64,000 nucleotides of DNA, from assembly GCF_021277265.1 (NCBI RefSeq), contig NZ_JAJSOH010000001.1:558001-622000 (forward strand), given 5' to 3'. Below are positions 8,745-17,952 of the stretch, piece after piece; position 1 is the first letter of the stretch, and every line of letters begins with the position of its first letter. This DNA comes from Kineosporia rhizophila. GTDB lineage: Bacteria > Actinomycetota > Actinomycetes > Actinomycetales > Kineosporiaceae. The notes below the pieces were generated by a model, which saw only the letters and a program-made list of their open reading frames with translations, was not told the DNA's origin and ran no database searches. A program made the translations under genes and the position numbers.

Positions 8745-9863
8745 ATGACCGAACCCGGCCCGGTGCGCGGCTCCTGGTACACCCCTCTGGTGTCAGCGCT
8801 GCTCTTCATCGGGTCGGTCGGTGCTGCCCACGAAGACAGCGGCCAGGTGCTGCCGGTGCTGGTCCTGGCCGGCATCGCGACCCTGTGTCTGCCCGCCGCC
8901 TGGTGGCACCCCCGGCCCGCGGTCCTGGTCGCCGGCGCCGCAGTGGGCGCCTACTTCGCCCTGGGCCTGCCCAACGGCCCGCTGTTCGCCGTGATGCCGA
9001 TGACCGCCTTCATCGCTGCTCAGCGGCTGCGCTGGCCCGCCCTCCGGCCTGTGATACTTCCGGCCCTGGTCCTGCTCACCACCGGGCTGGCGGTCAAGGC
9101 GATCGTGCACGAGGCGCCCGGCCACGTCACCGCCTGGCAGGCCCTGGGCGTCCTGGCCCTCACGCTCGGCGGCAGCCTGGCCGGCCTCCGCCTCAACGAC
9201 CGGAAAGACCTGCGCGCCGAACAGGCCCGGCGTTCGGCCACCGAAGAACAGCTACGCATGGCCCAGGGGCTGCACGACGGGGTGGGCCACGGCCTGGCCG
9301 TGATCGCCATGCACGCCCAGGTGGCCATGCACGTGCTGGACAAGACCACCATCCCGGCCGAGGACGACCAGCGGCTGCGGCAGAGTCTCGATGCGATCCG
9401 TTCCTCCAGCCAGGACTCGCTGACGGCGCTGCGCCGCGAACTGGCCGTCATGAGCTCCGGCACCGCAACCCGGGCCCCCGCCCCCGGCCTGGCCGACATC
9501 CGTCCCCTGCTCGAACGGGTGCGCTCGGGCGGGCTGACCGTCGAACTGCCGTCAGACGTCCCCCAACCGTCCGAACTTCCGGGCGAGGTGGGGCAGGTGG
9601 TTTACGCCGTGGTTCAGGAGTCGCTGACCAACGTGCTGCGCCATGCTCAGGCCCAGCGCGCGGTGGTCACCTTCCGGCTTTCCGGTGGGCGGCTGTCGGT
9701 CACGATCGCCGACGACGGGGTGGGTGCCCAGACCGCCTCCTCGTCGTTGGGCATGGGCATCGCCGGAATGCGAAAACGGGTCGAGAACATCGGCGGCCAT
9801 CTCGAGACCCCGGCGGCGGCATCCGGTTTCGTGGTCAATGCGACGATCCCGGTGCCATCGTGA
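8745..9863 (+). CDS. NarL-family sensor histidine kinase (HisKA_3)
   Basis: Membrane sensor kinase. The N-terminal 150 residues form about five or six hydrophobic segments with little extracellular loop, suggesting an intramembrane-sensing kinase. The HisKA_3 dimerisation domain has phosphoacceptor His177 in MAQGLHDGVGHGL. A short HATPase_c domain follows (QESLTNVLRHA; DDGVGA; GMGIAGMRKRVENIGG). It overlaps the response regulator by 4 bp (GTGA). The divergent ABC exporter is the likely regulated output, a common envelope-stress or drug-efflux arrangement. The stimulus is not readable from sequence. Confidence 0.9.
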   Translation: MTEPGPVRGSWYTPLVSALLFIGSVGAAHEDSGQVLPVLVLAGIATLCLPAAWWHPRPAVLVAGAAVGAYFALGLPNGPLFAVMPMTAFIAAQRLRWPALRPVILPALVLLTTGLAVKAIVHEAPGHVTAWQALGVLALTLGGSLAGLRLNDRKDLRAEQARRSATEEQLRMAQGLHDGVGHGLAVIAMHAQVAMHVLDKTTIPAEDDQRLRQSLDAIRSSSQDSLTALRRELAVMSSGTATRAPAPGLADIRPLLERVRSGGLTVELPSDVPQPSELPGEVGQVVYAVVQESLTNVLRHAQAQRAVVTFRLSGGRLSVTIADDGVGAQTASSSLGMGIAGMRKRVENIGGHLETPAAASGFVVNATIPVPS

Positions 9864-10510
9864 TCCGGGTGGCCCTGGTCGACGACCAGCCGCTGGTCCG
9901 GATGGGGCTGTCCACCCTGATCGGCACCGAGCCCGACCTGGCGCTGGCCGGGGAGGCCGGCGACGGGCGCGAGGGCCTGGCCCTGATCCGCCGCACCCGC
10001 CCCGACGTCGTCCTCTGCGACATCCGCATGCCCGCCCTCGACGGCCTCGGGCTGCTGTCCGAGGTCGCCGCCGACCCGGCCCTGTCCACCGTGCGCGTGG
10101 TCATGCTGACCACGTTCGAACTGGACGAGTACGTCTTCGAGGCACTGCGTCACGGCGCCAGCGGGTTCCTGCTGAAAGACGCCGCCCCGAAAGCAATTCT
10201 GGAGGCGATCAGAGTAGTCGCCGAGGGCGGGTCGCTCCTGGCCCCCTCGGTGACCCGGCGGGTGATCGAACAGTTCGGTACGGGTTCACCCGCCCGGCAA
10301 CCACATCCGCGCCTGAAGGACCTCACCGAGCGCGAGCGTGAGATCGTCTCCTGGGTGGCCACCGGCCGGTCGAACGCCGAGATCGCCGAGGAACTGGTGG
10401 TCTCCGCCGACACCGTGCGCACCCACGTCAGCCGGGCCATGGTCAAGCTGCAGGCGCGAGACCGGGCCCAGCTGGTGGTGTTCGCGATCCAGTCCGGCCT
10501 CGGCCGCTGA
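9860..10510 (+). CDS. NarL/FixJ-family response regulator
   Basis: The receiver domain has D8-D9, phosphoacceptor Asp54 (VVLCDIRMPA), switch Thr (VVMLTTFELDEYVF) and Lys (GFLLKDAAPKAI). A C-terminal LuxR-type HTH follows (LTEREREIVSWVATGRSN, then ELVVSADTVRTHVSR). The frame is open far upstream, but the GTG at 9860 begins exactly at the conserved IRVALVDDQP and overlaps the kinase stop by 4 bp, so that is the start; the product is 216 aa. Partner of the preceding kinase. Confidence 0.92.
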   Translation: MIRVALVDDQPLVRMGLSTLIGTEPDLALAGEAGDGREGLALIRRTRPDVVLCDIRMPALDGLGLLSEVAADPALSTVRVVMLTTFELDEYVFEALRHGASGFLLKDAAPKAILEAIRVVAEGGSLLAPSVTRRVIEQFGTGSPARQPHPRLKDLTEREREIVSWVATGRSNAEIAEELVVSADTVRTHVSRAMVKLQARDRAQLVVFAIQSGLGR

Positions 10511-10512
10511 CG

Positions 10513-11697
10513 TCACCGCACCTGGATCACCGCGTAATTCCCGCTGGTGCGCCACTTCTCACCGGTGCTGTCGAGCTCGGCCAGCCGGTCTGCATCCAGG
10601 CCCACCAGCACGTCGGACTTCAGCGTGCGCAGGGCCGCGACCCGCCCCGGCCAGTAGCTGGTCACGGTGGCGAACTCCGTGGTGGCCGGCCAGGCAACGT
10701 CACCGACCAGCCTTCGATAGTTCAGATCACCCTTCACTACGGTGAGATCTGCTTCTGCGTAAGTCTTTTGAAGGTCTTCAGAAGCCTGGTCGAAGGTCAG
10801 GGGCGCCACGTAGAAGGGGTGCGCATCGATCCGCAATTGCCCCTCCGACAGGGAGTTGCGGAGCCTGTGCCCGATCTGGGAGGCGGCGCCCGGACCGTCG
10901 ACCAGTCGCTGCACCGTATTCAGAACGTCGGTGGGAGTGGCGTCCGAGGTGAAGTACGGACTGGGTTTCACGTGCAACCGGAAGGTAATACCCGGATGGA
11001 GCAGGAGAAGCCGGTCGGCAAGCACCAGATCGGGCAGAAGTTCGCGGCCGATGTTGTCGGTGACCCAAACGATGTCGCGCGCATCGGCGAGCAGCGGGAT
11101 CAAGGTGGCCCGATCGTCCTCAATCAGGTTTTCTCCGGCCGGCTGACGGCCGCCCGCCGCCGGCCTCTGCAACTGGAAGCCCAGATCCGCGCGGTTCCCC
11201 CAGAGCGCAGCCAGGACGAGCGAGTCGATCAGTTCGCCTTCGGGGATGTTCTCCAGTCCGCTCAGCGCCTCGAGTTCGGCCTGCACCGCGGGTCCGGCCA
11301 GCTCGGCGTCTTTCTGCGGGCCGAACGGGTCCACCCCCTGCCAAGGGCCGGGGCCGAACCAGCCGGTGGCCGCCAGCAGCTTGCGGTAGAAGTAGTTCTC
11401 GGCCCACAAGAACGGCACTTCGTACCAGCTCTTGCCCAGGTAGGGCGCGGACCACTCGGCCCACTGCCGCGCGTCGGCGTGTGTGTCGGACAGCGGCAGG
11501 ATCGGCCCCTCGATCTCCTCGGCCAGGCCGTTCACCGCGGCACGGATCTCCGGTGGGTAGGGGACGCCGTCCAGCACCTTGCGCAGCAGTTCGGGGTGGC
11601 GCTCGCTCAGGACGGTCCGCGGAAAGCCGTCCTCGCTGGTGATGACGGGGGCGGTGAGGTTCGGGTCGCCGGGTGCGGTCATCGGTTCCAGGTCCAT
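10513..11697 (-). CDS. DUF89/ARMT1-like damage-control phosphatase family protein
   Basis: A 394-aa protein of the DUF89 (ARMT1-like) fold, metal-dependent phosphatases or carboxyl methyltransferases acting on damaged phosphometabolites. Signatures: WVTDNIGRELLPDLVLADRLL (metal/phosphate-binding Asp-Asn), VKGDLNYRRLVGD (Lys-Gly-x-x-Asn) and the N-terminal WYEVPFLWAENYFYRKLL. It is convergent with the response regulator, with only 2 bp between them. Substrate cannot be assigned. It stands alone, with a 209-bp gap to the next gene. Confidence 0.8.
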   Translation of the reverse strand: MDLEPMTAPGDPNLTAPVITSEDGFPRTVLSERHPELLRKVLDGVPYPPEIRAAVNGLAEEIEGPILPLSDTHADARQWAEWSAPYLGKSWYEVPFLWAENYFYRKLLAATGWFGPGPWQGVDPFGPQKDAELAGPAVQAELEALSGLENIPEGELIDSLVLAALWGNRADLGFQLQRPAAGGRQPAGENLIEDDRATLIPLLADARDIVWVTDNIGRELLPDLVLADRLLLLHPGITFRLHVKPSPYFTSDATPTDVLNTVQRLVDGPGAASQIGHRLRNSLSEGQLRIDAHPFYVAPLTFDQASEDLQKTYAEADLTVVKGDLNYRRLVGDVAWPATTEFATVTSYWPGRVAALRTLKSDVLVGLDADRLAELDSTGEKWRTSGNYAVIQVR

Positions 11698-11906
11698 GGG
11701 GCCAGCCTCTCAGCCCGCGGCCAGGAGTGAGCGGCCCGATTGAGACAATGCTGCACAGATCGCGGCGGAGAGGGTTCGATCGGCCAGGGGTACGGCCCGA
11801 CAGTGCCGGTGCATCCCGTCTTCGCTACCGCCGCGATCAGAATGGAACACCTGAGCGAGCCGGGTGAGCGGGCGGAAGGCGTGACGACGAAGCGGGAGTA
11901 CTGGCG

Positions 11907-12134
11907 ATGATTGACGCTACGGGGCGACTCGTCCGGGACATGTTCTTCGTCTTCGTCGACATGGTGAACTGGCTCTGGAACAAGCTCTGGAAGTTCAACA
12001 AGGGCGCGGCGAAGGCGATGCTGCCGGGGCAGTCGCGCGGGGTCCAGACCATGGTGGCGCTGCTGGCGGTGTGCGCCGAGATCGTCGGCCTGTGGGTGTT
12101 CCTGGTCGACTTCGCCGACCAGCATCCCCTCTGA
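11907..12134 (+). CDS. Small membrane protein of unknown function (75 aa)
   Basis: Two segments are visible. The first is an aromatic amphipathic stretch (DMFFVFVDMVNWLWNKLWKF); the second is a transmembrane helix (MVALLAVCAEIVGLWVFLVDF). The ATG is preceded by GGGAG-like sequence (AGCGGGAGTACTGGCG) and a compact hairpin follows directly at the stop codon. I do not recognise the family. A real gene is supported by the ribosome site, the hydrophobic pattern and the terminator. Confidence 0.6.
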   Translation: MIDATGRLVRDMFFVFVDMVNWLWNKLWKFNKGAAKAMLPGQSRGVQTMVALLAVCAEIVGLWVFLVDFADQHPL

Positions 12135-12148
12135 CCCGCGGAGCGGGT
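12134..12148 (+). terminator. Hairpin at the end of the 75-aa gene
   Basis: ACCCGC (12134-12139) pairs with GCGGGT (12143-12148) over a GGA loop, followed by TCTTCC. It overlaps the stop codon of the preceding small gene. Confidence 0.5.
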
Positions 12149-12188
12149 TCTTCCTGAGGGCGGACGCCGCTGCGGCGGGCAAAACGAA

Positions 12189-12223
12189 TGCGGGCCGGAA
12201 CCCGTCGTGAGTTCCGGCCCGCA
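12189..12223 (-). terminator. Terminator of the lipoprotein gene
   Basis: Inverted repeat TGCGGGCCGGAAC / GTTCCGGCCCGCA, a 13-bp perfect stem with a 9-nt loop, 18 bp past the stop of the minus-strand lipoprotein. It could also terminate rightward transcription of the 75-aa gene. Confidence 0.75.
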
Positions 12224-12240
12224 GTCGAGCGGTGCGGCGA

Positions 12241-13431
12241 TCAGAGACCGGTGCCGCCACCGGCCAGGCCGGAGAGCGAGTCGGCCGGGATCAGGCCGAA
12301 GATGCCCTTGATGTCGACCGCGGTGGCGTTGCCCGGCACCTGCACGGCGCTGGCCTCGGCGTCGACCGCCAGGTCGACCGCGAAGGTGGCGTCCTCGACC
12401 GGCTTGTCGAGGAACTGGACCAGGTCCAGGTTCACACCGGTGAGCTTGTCGTCCTTGACGAAGACGTCGAAGGCGATGTCCTTCTCCGGCATCTCCTTGA
12501 TCGAGTCACGGATCTCGTCGGCCGACTCCTGACCGACCACGCCGATCAGGTCGTTCTGCACCGAGGTGGCGATCTTCTTGGCCGGCACGGTGACCCGGTA
12601 GCCGTCGCCCCGGTCGCCGCCGTCGATCTCGTCGATCTGCGCGTCGGCCTCGAACGAGGCGCTCAGCGAGTCGAGGAAGGCCTGGACCTTGGCCTGGTCG
12701 ACGGTGGGGCTCACGGTCTCCTGCGGGATCTGGTCGAGCACCCCCTGCTCGTCCAGGCTCTTGACGGTGGCGATCAGGTCGAGCGAGACCCACTCACCGT
12801 CGAGCAGCTTCTGCACCGGGGTGGCGATGACCGGCGGCAGCTGACCGAGCTGGGACTCCAGGGCGGAGACGTTCTGCTCAGCCAGTTCGGCGATCTTGTC
12901 CACGTCGGCCCGGACGTAGATCACGCCGTCCTTGGTGACGAACTCGAACAGGCCCGAGTCCTCGAGGACCACGGACATGGCGAAGGAACCCTGCCCCTTC
13001 AGGGCGGCCTCGAGCGCGGCCGGGTCCTGCAGGAGGGCCTGCGCGTCCTGGTTGGCGGTGGACTCCTTGGTGAGGTCACCGAAGGTCTTGCCGTCCGGCG
13101 CGGTCATGTTCATGGTGACCTTGCCGGACAGGACCTGCTCGATCGCCTTGCGGTCGGCCGCGTCGATCTTGTCGGCGGCGTCCTGCGCGGCGTTGATCTT
13201 CTTGATGTCTTCCGGGCTGCTCTCGAGCTTCAGGGTGAAGCCGGCGTTGCTGGACTCGTTGAGGCCCTGGAAGGCGGCGATCACCTCGCCCTTGGGCGTG
13301 CCGTCGCTCTGGGCTACGCCCGAGCCGGCGTCGCCGGAGGCGCTGCCGGAGTCCGAGCCACAGCCGCTGATCCCGACCGCGGCCGCCAGGCCGAAGCCTG
13401 CGAATGCCATGACTTTGGAACGCGTGGTCAC
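12241..13431 (-). CDS. Secreted lipoprotein of unknown function
   Basis: The signal peptide (TRSKVMAFAGFGLAAAVG) ends in lipobox ISGC, so Cys is expected to be lipidated at the outer face of the membrane. The mature part opens with a Ser/Gly/Asp-rich linker, then alternating amphipathic strands and helices in two similar-looking halves (SNAGFTLKLES..., VSPTVDQAKVQAFLDSLS...). This resembles actinobacterial LppX/LprG-type or DUF-lipoproteins. The GTG at 13431 is chosen because it starts the signal peptide and follows GGGGTGGGG; a frame to 13473 adds a basic stretch that would precede the signal. The product is 396 aa. No enzyme motif is seen. Confidence 0.72.
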   Translation of the reverse strand: MTTRSKVMAFAGFGLAAAVGISGCGSDSGSASGDAGSGVAQSDGTPKGEVIAAFQGLNESSNAGFTLKLESSPEDIKKINAAQDAADKIDAADRKAIEQVLSGKVTMNMTAPDGKTFGDLTKESTANQDAQALLQDPAALEAALKGQGSFAMSVVLEDSGLFEFVTKDGVIYVRADVDKIAELAEQNVSALESQLGQLPPVIATPVQKLLDGEWVSLDLIATVKSLDEQGVLDQIPQETVSPTVDQAKVQAFLDSLSASFEADAQIDEIDGGDRGDGYRVTVPAKKIATSVQNDLIGVVGQESADEIRDSIKEMPEKDIAFDVFVKDDKLTGVNLDLVQFLDKPVEDATFAVDLAVDAEASAVQVPGNATAVDIKGIFGLIPADSLSGLAGGGTGL

Positions 13432-13768
13432 TACCCCACCCCTTGCTCTGGATTTACTTCTTCTGTTCTTCACGTTCGAGTTCCGCTGCCCGCCCCGACA
13501 GATACTTGACCGTAGCGGACGGATACACCGACCCGACGCGGTTCCCGCCCAACGGGCTAATACCGAGTCCGGTTCGCAATGTGCTCACCGTGCTCGCTCT
13601 TTCACCGCCTTCGGGTGCAGCGTGCTCCAGACGCCTGCGGAAGTGCCTGGCGTTGCATCGGATCGCCGATTCTTTTCCGGGTTCACCGACTGTGGTGCGC
13701 CGTTCCCCCACCAGGGAAGGGCCCGGCCGCCACTCCTGGCAAGTGCAGTGCCGTTGCACACTGGGACC
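13432..13768. other. Intergenic region between divergent lipoprotein and carboxyltransferase genes
   Basis: 337 bp with no credible coding sequence. The small frames here lack ribosome sites and overlap in opposite directions. It must hold both divergent promoters. A TAATAC -10-like hexamer occurs at 13558, but no matching -35 could be identified. Confidence 0.4.
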
Positions 13769-15265
13769 GTGCGGGCCTACGAACTGATCGAGCAGACCCT
13801 GGACGAGGGCAGCTGGCGCTCCTGGGACGAGCCGGTGGAGCACGGGCGTCTCGGACCGGTGGACCGGTCCTACGCAACGGCGTTGCGCACGGCCCGCGAG
13901 CGCAGCGGCCTGGACGAGTCGCTGGTCACCGGCGAGGGGCGGCTCGGTGGGCGGGCGGTCGCGCTGGTTGTCGGCGACTTCTCGTTCCTCGGTGGCTCGA
14001 TCGGGGTGGCGACCGCCGAGCGTTTCGTGGCCGCCGCCGACCGGGCGCGGGAGCGGAGGCTGCCGCTCATCGCCTCACCGGCCTCGGGCGGCACTCGCAT
14101 GCAGGAGGGCACGGTCGCCTTTTTGCAGATGGTCAAGATTTCCGCCGCCGTCGCCGCCCACCGGGCCGCCGGGCTGCCCTACCTGGTCTACCTACGGAAT
14201 CCGACGATGGGCGGGGTGCTGGCTTCCTGGGGAATGCTCGGGCACCTGTGCGCGGCCGAGCCCGGGGCAATGATCGGCTTTCTTGGGCCGCGGGTGTTCG
14301 AGGCCTTGAACGGGGAACCATTTCCCGAAGGAGTGCAGACCGCGGAGAACCTTTTCCGGCACGGGCTGATCGATGCCGTGGTCGGGCCGCAGGAACTGCG
14401 CAAGGTGGCGATTGATGCGCTCACCGTGCTCACCGGCTCGTCCGTACCCGACGCTCCGCGGCCGCTGGAACCCGGGCTGGCCACCACGGACGTGGCCGAG
14501 GTGCCCGACCAGCCGGCCTGGGACTCGATCGTGCGTTCCCGCGATCCGCGGCGACCGGGGCTGCGGGAACTGCTGAAGGTCGCCGCCGACACGGTGGTGC
14601 CCCTGAACGGCACCGGGCAGGGCGAGGCCGATCCGGCGATGCTGCTGGCCCTGGCCCGGTTCGGCAACGCCGGGTGCGTCGTCCTGGGCCACGATCGCCG
14701 GGCCGAGGCCGGCGCCGCGATCGGCCCGGCCGGTCTGCGCGAGGCCCGGCGGGGCATGCGGCTGGCCGCCGAGCTCGGCCTGCCGCTGGTCTCGATCGTG
14801 GACACCGCCGGGGCCGCGCTCTCGCGGGAGGCGGAGGAGGGCGGGCTGGCCGGTGAGATCGCCCGGTCGCTGGCCGACCTGACCACCCTGGCCGCGCCCA
14901 CCGTGTGCCTGGTGCTGGGGCAGGGCGCGGGCGGGATGGCGCTGGCCCTGCTGCCGGCCGACCGGGTCGTGGCGGCTCAGCACGGCTGGATCTCGCCGCT
15001 GCCGCCCGAGGGTGCGGCGCAGATCCTCTACCGGGCGCCGGAACGGGCGGCCGAGCTGGCTCAGGCCCAGGGGGTGCGGGCCCGCGACCTGTTGCGCGAC
15101 GGGATCGTCGACACCGTGGTGCGCGAGTTCGCCGAAGACGACGCGGACGGGTTCCTGCGGCGGGTGGGAACGGTGCTGGAGCACGAACTGCTGCAGGTGC
15201 TCCGCGTGGACCCGGAGCAGCGACTCGCCCAGCGCCTGGCCCGGTACCGCCGGATCGGCCTCTGA
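13769..15265 (+). CDS. Fused acyl-CoA carboxyltransferase (AccD-AccA-like)
   Basis: Carboxyltransferase that would move the carboxyl group from biotin carrier protein to acyl-CoA. It has two crotonase-fold halves. The N-terminal beta-like half contains LGGSIGVATAERFV, SPASGGTRMQEG and NPTMGGVLASWGMLG; it lacks the four-Cys zinc ribbon of E. coli AccD. The alpha-like half contains PAGLREARRGMRLAAELGLP, VDTAGAALSREAEEGG and LGQGAGGMALALLPADRV. The GTG at 13769 is chosen as the first start before the conserved region; the frame is open much further upstream without homology. The product is 498 aa. No biotin carboxylase or carrier is adjacent, so those subunits must be encoded elsewhere. Confidence 0.85.
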   Translation: MRAYELIEQTLDEGSWRSWDEPVEHGRLGPVDRSYATALRTARERSGLDESLVTGEGRLGGRAVALVVGDFSFLGGSIGVATAERFVAAADRARERRLPLIASPASGGTRMQEGTVAFLQMVKISAAVAAHRAAGLPYLVYLRNPTMGGVLASWGMLGHLCAAEPGAMIGFLGPRVFEALNGEPFPEGVQTAENLFRHGLIDAVVGPQELRKVAIDALTVLTGSSVPDAPRPLEPGLATTDVAEVPDQPAWDSIVRSRDPRRPGLRELLKVAADTVVPLNGTGQGEADPAMLLALARFGNAGCVVLGHDRRAEAGAAIGPAGLREARRGMRLAAELGLPLVSIVDTAGAALSREAEEGGLAGEIARSLADLTTLAAPTVCLVLGQGAGGMALALLPADRVVAAQHGWISPLPPEGAAQILYRAPERAAELAQAQGVRARDLLRDGIVDTVVREFAEDDADGFLRRVGTVLEHELLQVLRVDPEQRLAQRLARYRRIGL

Positions 15266-15476
15266 ACCGGCCCCTACCTCGGCCGACGGCATTCTGTCGG
15301 TGCCCGGTGGAACCATGTCGGACATCGGGCACCACCCGTCCACCCCACCGGAGGAGACCTGGGTCACAGGAGCGGTGCATGCCCGGGCATCCGCCGTCCG
15401 TAAGCTGGATCCGCACGACACCGACGCAACCCGGCACTCGGCCCGGGCGCGTATCCCGACAGGAGTACCACCCCGC

Positions 15477-17942
15477 ATGAACACTCCGCTCCAGATCGCG
15501 GTCATCGTGGTGAGCCTTGCCATGACCGTGGCGGGGGTCGCGCTGCTGGCCCGCGCCGTCACCAACTTCGTGCAGGTCATCCGGCTCGGCGAGCCCGACC
15601 GCTCACGCACGGCAGACCCGGTGGCGCGTACCCGGACGCTGGTGGTGGAGTTCCTGGGCCACACCCGGATGGCGCGGCTGCCGCTGGTCGCGGTGGCGCA
15701 CTGGTTCACCATGGTCGGGTTCGGTTTCCTGTTCTTCACCCTGGTCACGGCGTACGGGCAGATCTTCGACCCGCACTTCCGGCTCTGGCTGGTGGGCGCG
15801 TTCCCGCCCTACGAATGGGTGTCCGAGGGCCTGTCGGTGATCGGCCTGGGCGGCATCCTGCTGCTGATGGCGGTGCGGCAGAAGCAGCACCCGCGCAGCC
15901 AGGGCCGCCGGAGCCGGTTCTTCGGCTCGACCTTCTGGCAGGCATACTTCGTCGAGCTGGTGATCCTCGGCGTGATGGTGTGCATCCTGCTGCTGCGCAG
16001 CCTCGAGTACGCGATCGACCACGAGCACGGCAACGGGTGGCACTACCCGGTCGGGCAGCTGCTGGGCTCGGCGTTCGGCGGCCTGTCCGACAGCACGCTC
16101 GAGAACCTGATCGTGCTGGTCGCCGGCATCAAGATCGCGATCTCGATGTCCTGGGCGATCACGATCGGGCTGAACACCACGATGGGTGTGGCCTGGCACC
16201 GCTTCCTGGCCTTCCCCAACATCTGGTTCAAGCGCAACCCCACGCCCTCGCGGGTGGGCCCCTCGACCACCAGCCTGGGCCCGCTGCAGCCGATCTCGCT
16301 CAAGGGCGAGGTGCTCGACTTCGAGAACATCGACGAGCTCGACGAGGACGCGGCGCTCGGCGTCGGCGCCGTCGAGAAGTTCACCTGGAAGGGTCTTCTC
16401 GACTTCTCCACCTGCACCGAGTGCGGGCGCTGCCAGTCGCAGTGCCCGGCCTGGAACACCGACAAGCCGCTGTCGCCGAAGATGCTGATCATGTCGCTGC
16501 GCGACAACGCCTACGCCAAGGCTCCCTGGCTGCTGGCCTCCGAAGAGGCCCGCAAGGAGGCCGAGGCCGCCGGTGGCGCGGCCGGTGCCCCGGCGGCGGA
16601 CGCGGGCAAGGGCAGTCTCGGGCTCGGCGGTTCCGGGCTGGATCTGCTCCGGTCGGCCAAGGCGGTCGCCGACCGGCCGCTGATCGGCGAGACCGGTTAC
16701 GAGCTGGACAATCCGCTGGCCGCCTACAACGGCGGGGCCGACGGCACCGGCGGCGTGATCGACCCGGACGTGCTGTGGTCGTGCGTCACCTGCGGCGCCT
16801 GCGTCGAGCAGTGCCCGGTCGACATCGAGCACGTCGACCACATCGTCGACATGCGGCGCTACCAGGTGCTGATCGAGTCGGCCTTCCCCAACGAGCTCAA
16901 CGGCCTGTTCAAGAACCTCGAGAAGAACAGCAACCCGTGGGGTCTGGCCCCCCGCCTGCGGATGGACTGGGCCAAGAACCTGCCCTTCGAGATCAAGCAG
17001 GTCGGCGCCGACATCGAAGACCTGTCCGAGGTCGAGTACCTGTTCTGGGTCGGCTGCGCCGGCGCCTACGAGGACCGGCAGAAGAAGACCACCGTCGCCA
17101 TCGCCACCCTGCTGCACGAGGCCCAGGTCGACTTCGCCGTGCTCGGCGACGGCGAGGCCTGCACCGGCGACTCGGCCCGCCGCTCCGGCAACGAGTTCCT
17201 GTTCCAGCAGCTCGCCCTGCAGAACGTCGAGGTGCTCAACGAGTCCAAGGCCACCAAGATCGTGGTCTCCTGCGCGCACTGCTTCAACACCATCCAGAAC
17301 GAGTACCCCCAGCTGGGCGGCCACTACGAGGTGGTCCACCACACCCAGCTGCTCAACCGCCTGGTGCGCGAGAAGCGACTGACCCCCGTCGCCCCCATCG
17401 ACAGCCCCGCCCCACCGGTCTCCAACGCCGGAACCGAGGGCAGTGCCGGTGCATCATCGACCGCCGCACCAAGCGCCGCACCAGCCGCCGCACCGACCGA
17501 CACAGCACCGGCGGAGACTGCACCGGCCACCCCGGCCGCGCTCACCCCGGTGACCTATCACGACCCCTGCTACATCGGCCGGCACAACGGCATCTACGAA
17601 CCTCCGCGCGAACTCATCGGCTCCCTGCCCGGCGTCGAACTGCGCGAGATGCCCCGCAACTCCGAACGCGCCTTCTGCTGCGGCGCGGGCGGCGCGCGGA
17701 TGTGGATGGAAGAGAAGCTCGGCAAACGCATCAACACCACCCGCACCGAAGAGGCCGTGGCCACCGGCGCCGACACGATCGCCGTGGGCTGCCCGTTCTG
17801 CCGGGTGATGCTCTCCGACGGGCTCACCGCCAAGCAGTCCGAAGGCGCTGCCCGCGAAGAGGTCCAGGTCCTCGACGTGGCCCAGATGCTGCTTGCCGCC
17901 GTCCAGCGCGGCAAGCCGGACCAGGCCCAGCCGACCAAATAG
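15477..17942 (+). CDS. EtfD-like membrane Fe-S oxidoreductase (GlpC/HdrD-type)
   Basis: 821-aa membrane iron-sulfur protein, matching in architecture the mycobacterial EtfD (Rv0338c) that passes electrons from acyl-CoA dehydrogenase/ETF to the quinone pool. There are five or six N-terminal helices (NarI-like heme b region, first 280 residues), then two 4Fe-4S motifs (CTECGRCQSQCP and CVTCGACVEQCP). Two CCG domains follow (SCAHCFN with GEACTGD; then DPCYIG, AFCCGAGGARMW and GCPFCRV). A 60-residue Ala/Pro/Thr linker splits the CCG domains. The ATG at 15477 follows AGGAG at 11 bp. The carboxyltransferase upstream fits a fatty-acid metabolism neighbourhood. Family assignment is firm; the ETF role is inferred. 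Confidence 0.85.
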   Translation: MNTPLQIAVIVVSLAMTVAGVALLARAVTNFVQVIRLGEPDRSRTADPVARTRTLVVEFLGHTRMARLPLVAVAHWFTMVGFGFLFFTLVTAYGQIFDPHFRLWLVGAFPPYEWVSEGLSVIGLGGILLLMAVRQKQHPRSQGRRSRFFGSTFWQAYFVELVILGVMVCILLLRSLEYAIDHEHGNGWHYPVGQLLGSAFGGLSDSTLENLIVLVAGIKIAISMSWAITIGLNTTMGVAWHRFLAFPNIWFKRNPTPSRVGPSTTSLGPLQPISLKGEVLDFENIDELDEDAALGVGAVEKFTWKGLLDFSTCTECGRCQSQCPAWNTDKPLSPKMLIMSLRDNAYAKAPWLLASEEARKEAEAAGGAAGAPAADAGKGSLGLGGSGLDLLRSAKAVADRPLIGETGYELDNPLAAYNGGADGTGGVIDPDVLWSCVTCGACVEQCPVDIEHVDHIVDMRRYQVLIESAFPNELNGLFKNLEKNSNPWGLAPRLRMDWAKNLPFEIKQVGADIEDLSEVEYLFWVGCAGAYEDRQKKTTVAIATLLHEAQVDFAVLGDGEACTGDSARRSGNEFLFQQLALQNVEVLNESKATKIVVSCAHCFNTIQNEYPQLGGHYEVVHHTQLLNRLVREKRLTPVAPIDSPAPPVSNAGTEGSAGASSTAAPSAAPAAAPTDTAPAETAPATPAALTPVTYHDPCYIGRHNGIYEPPRELIGSLPGVELREMPRNSERAFCCGAGGARMWMEEKLGKRINTTRTEEAVATGADTIAVGCPFCRVMLSDGLTAKQSEGAAREEVQVLDVAQMLLAAVQRGKPDQAQPTK

Positions 17943-17952
17943 GGATAAAGCA

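Noticed and set aside
8582..9859. Long N-terminal extension of the NarL-type regulator frame
   Set aside because: It is the shifted frame of the histidine kinase gene; the regulator begins at the GTG overlapping the kinase stop.
12932..13768. Upstream extension of the carboxyltransferase frame
   Set aside because: It runs antisense through the lipoprotein gene; conserved sequence begins only after 13769.
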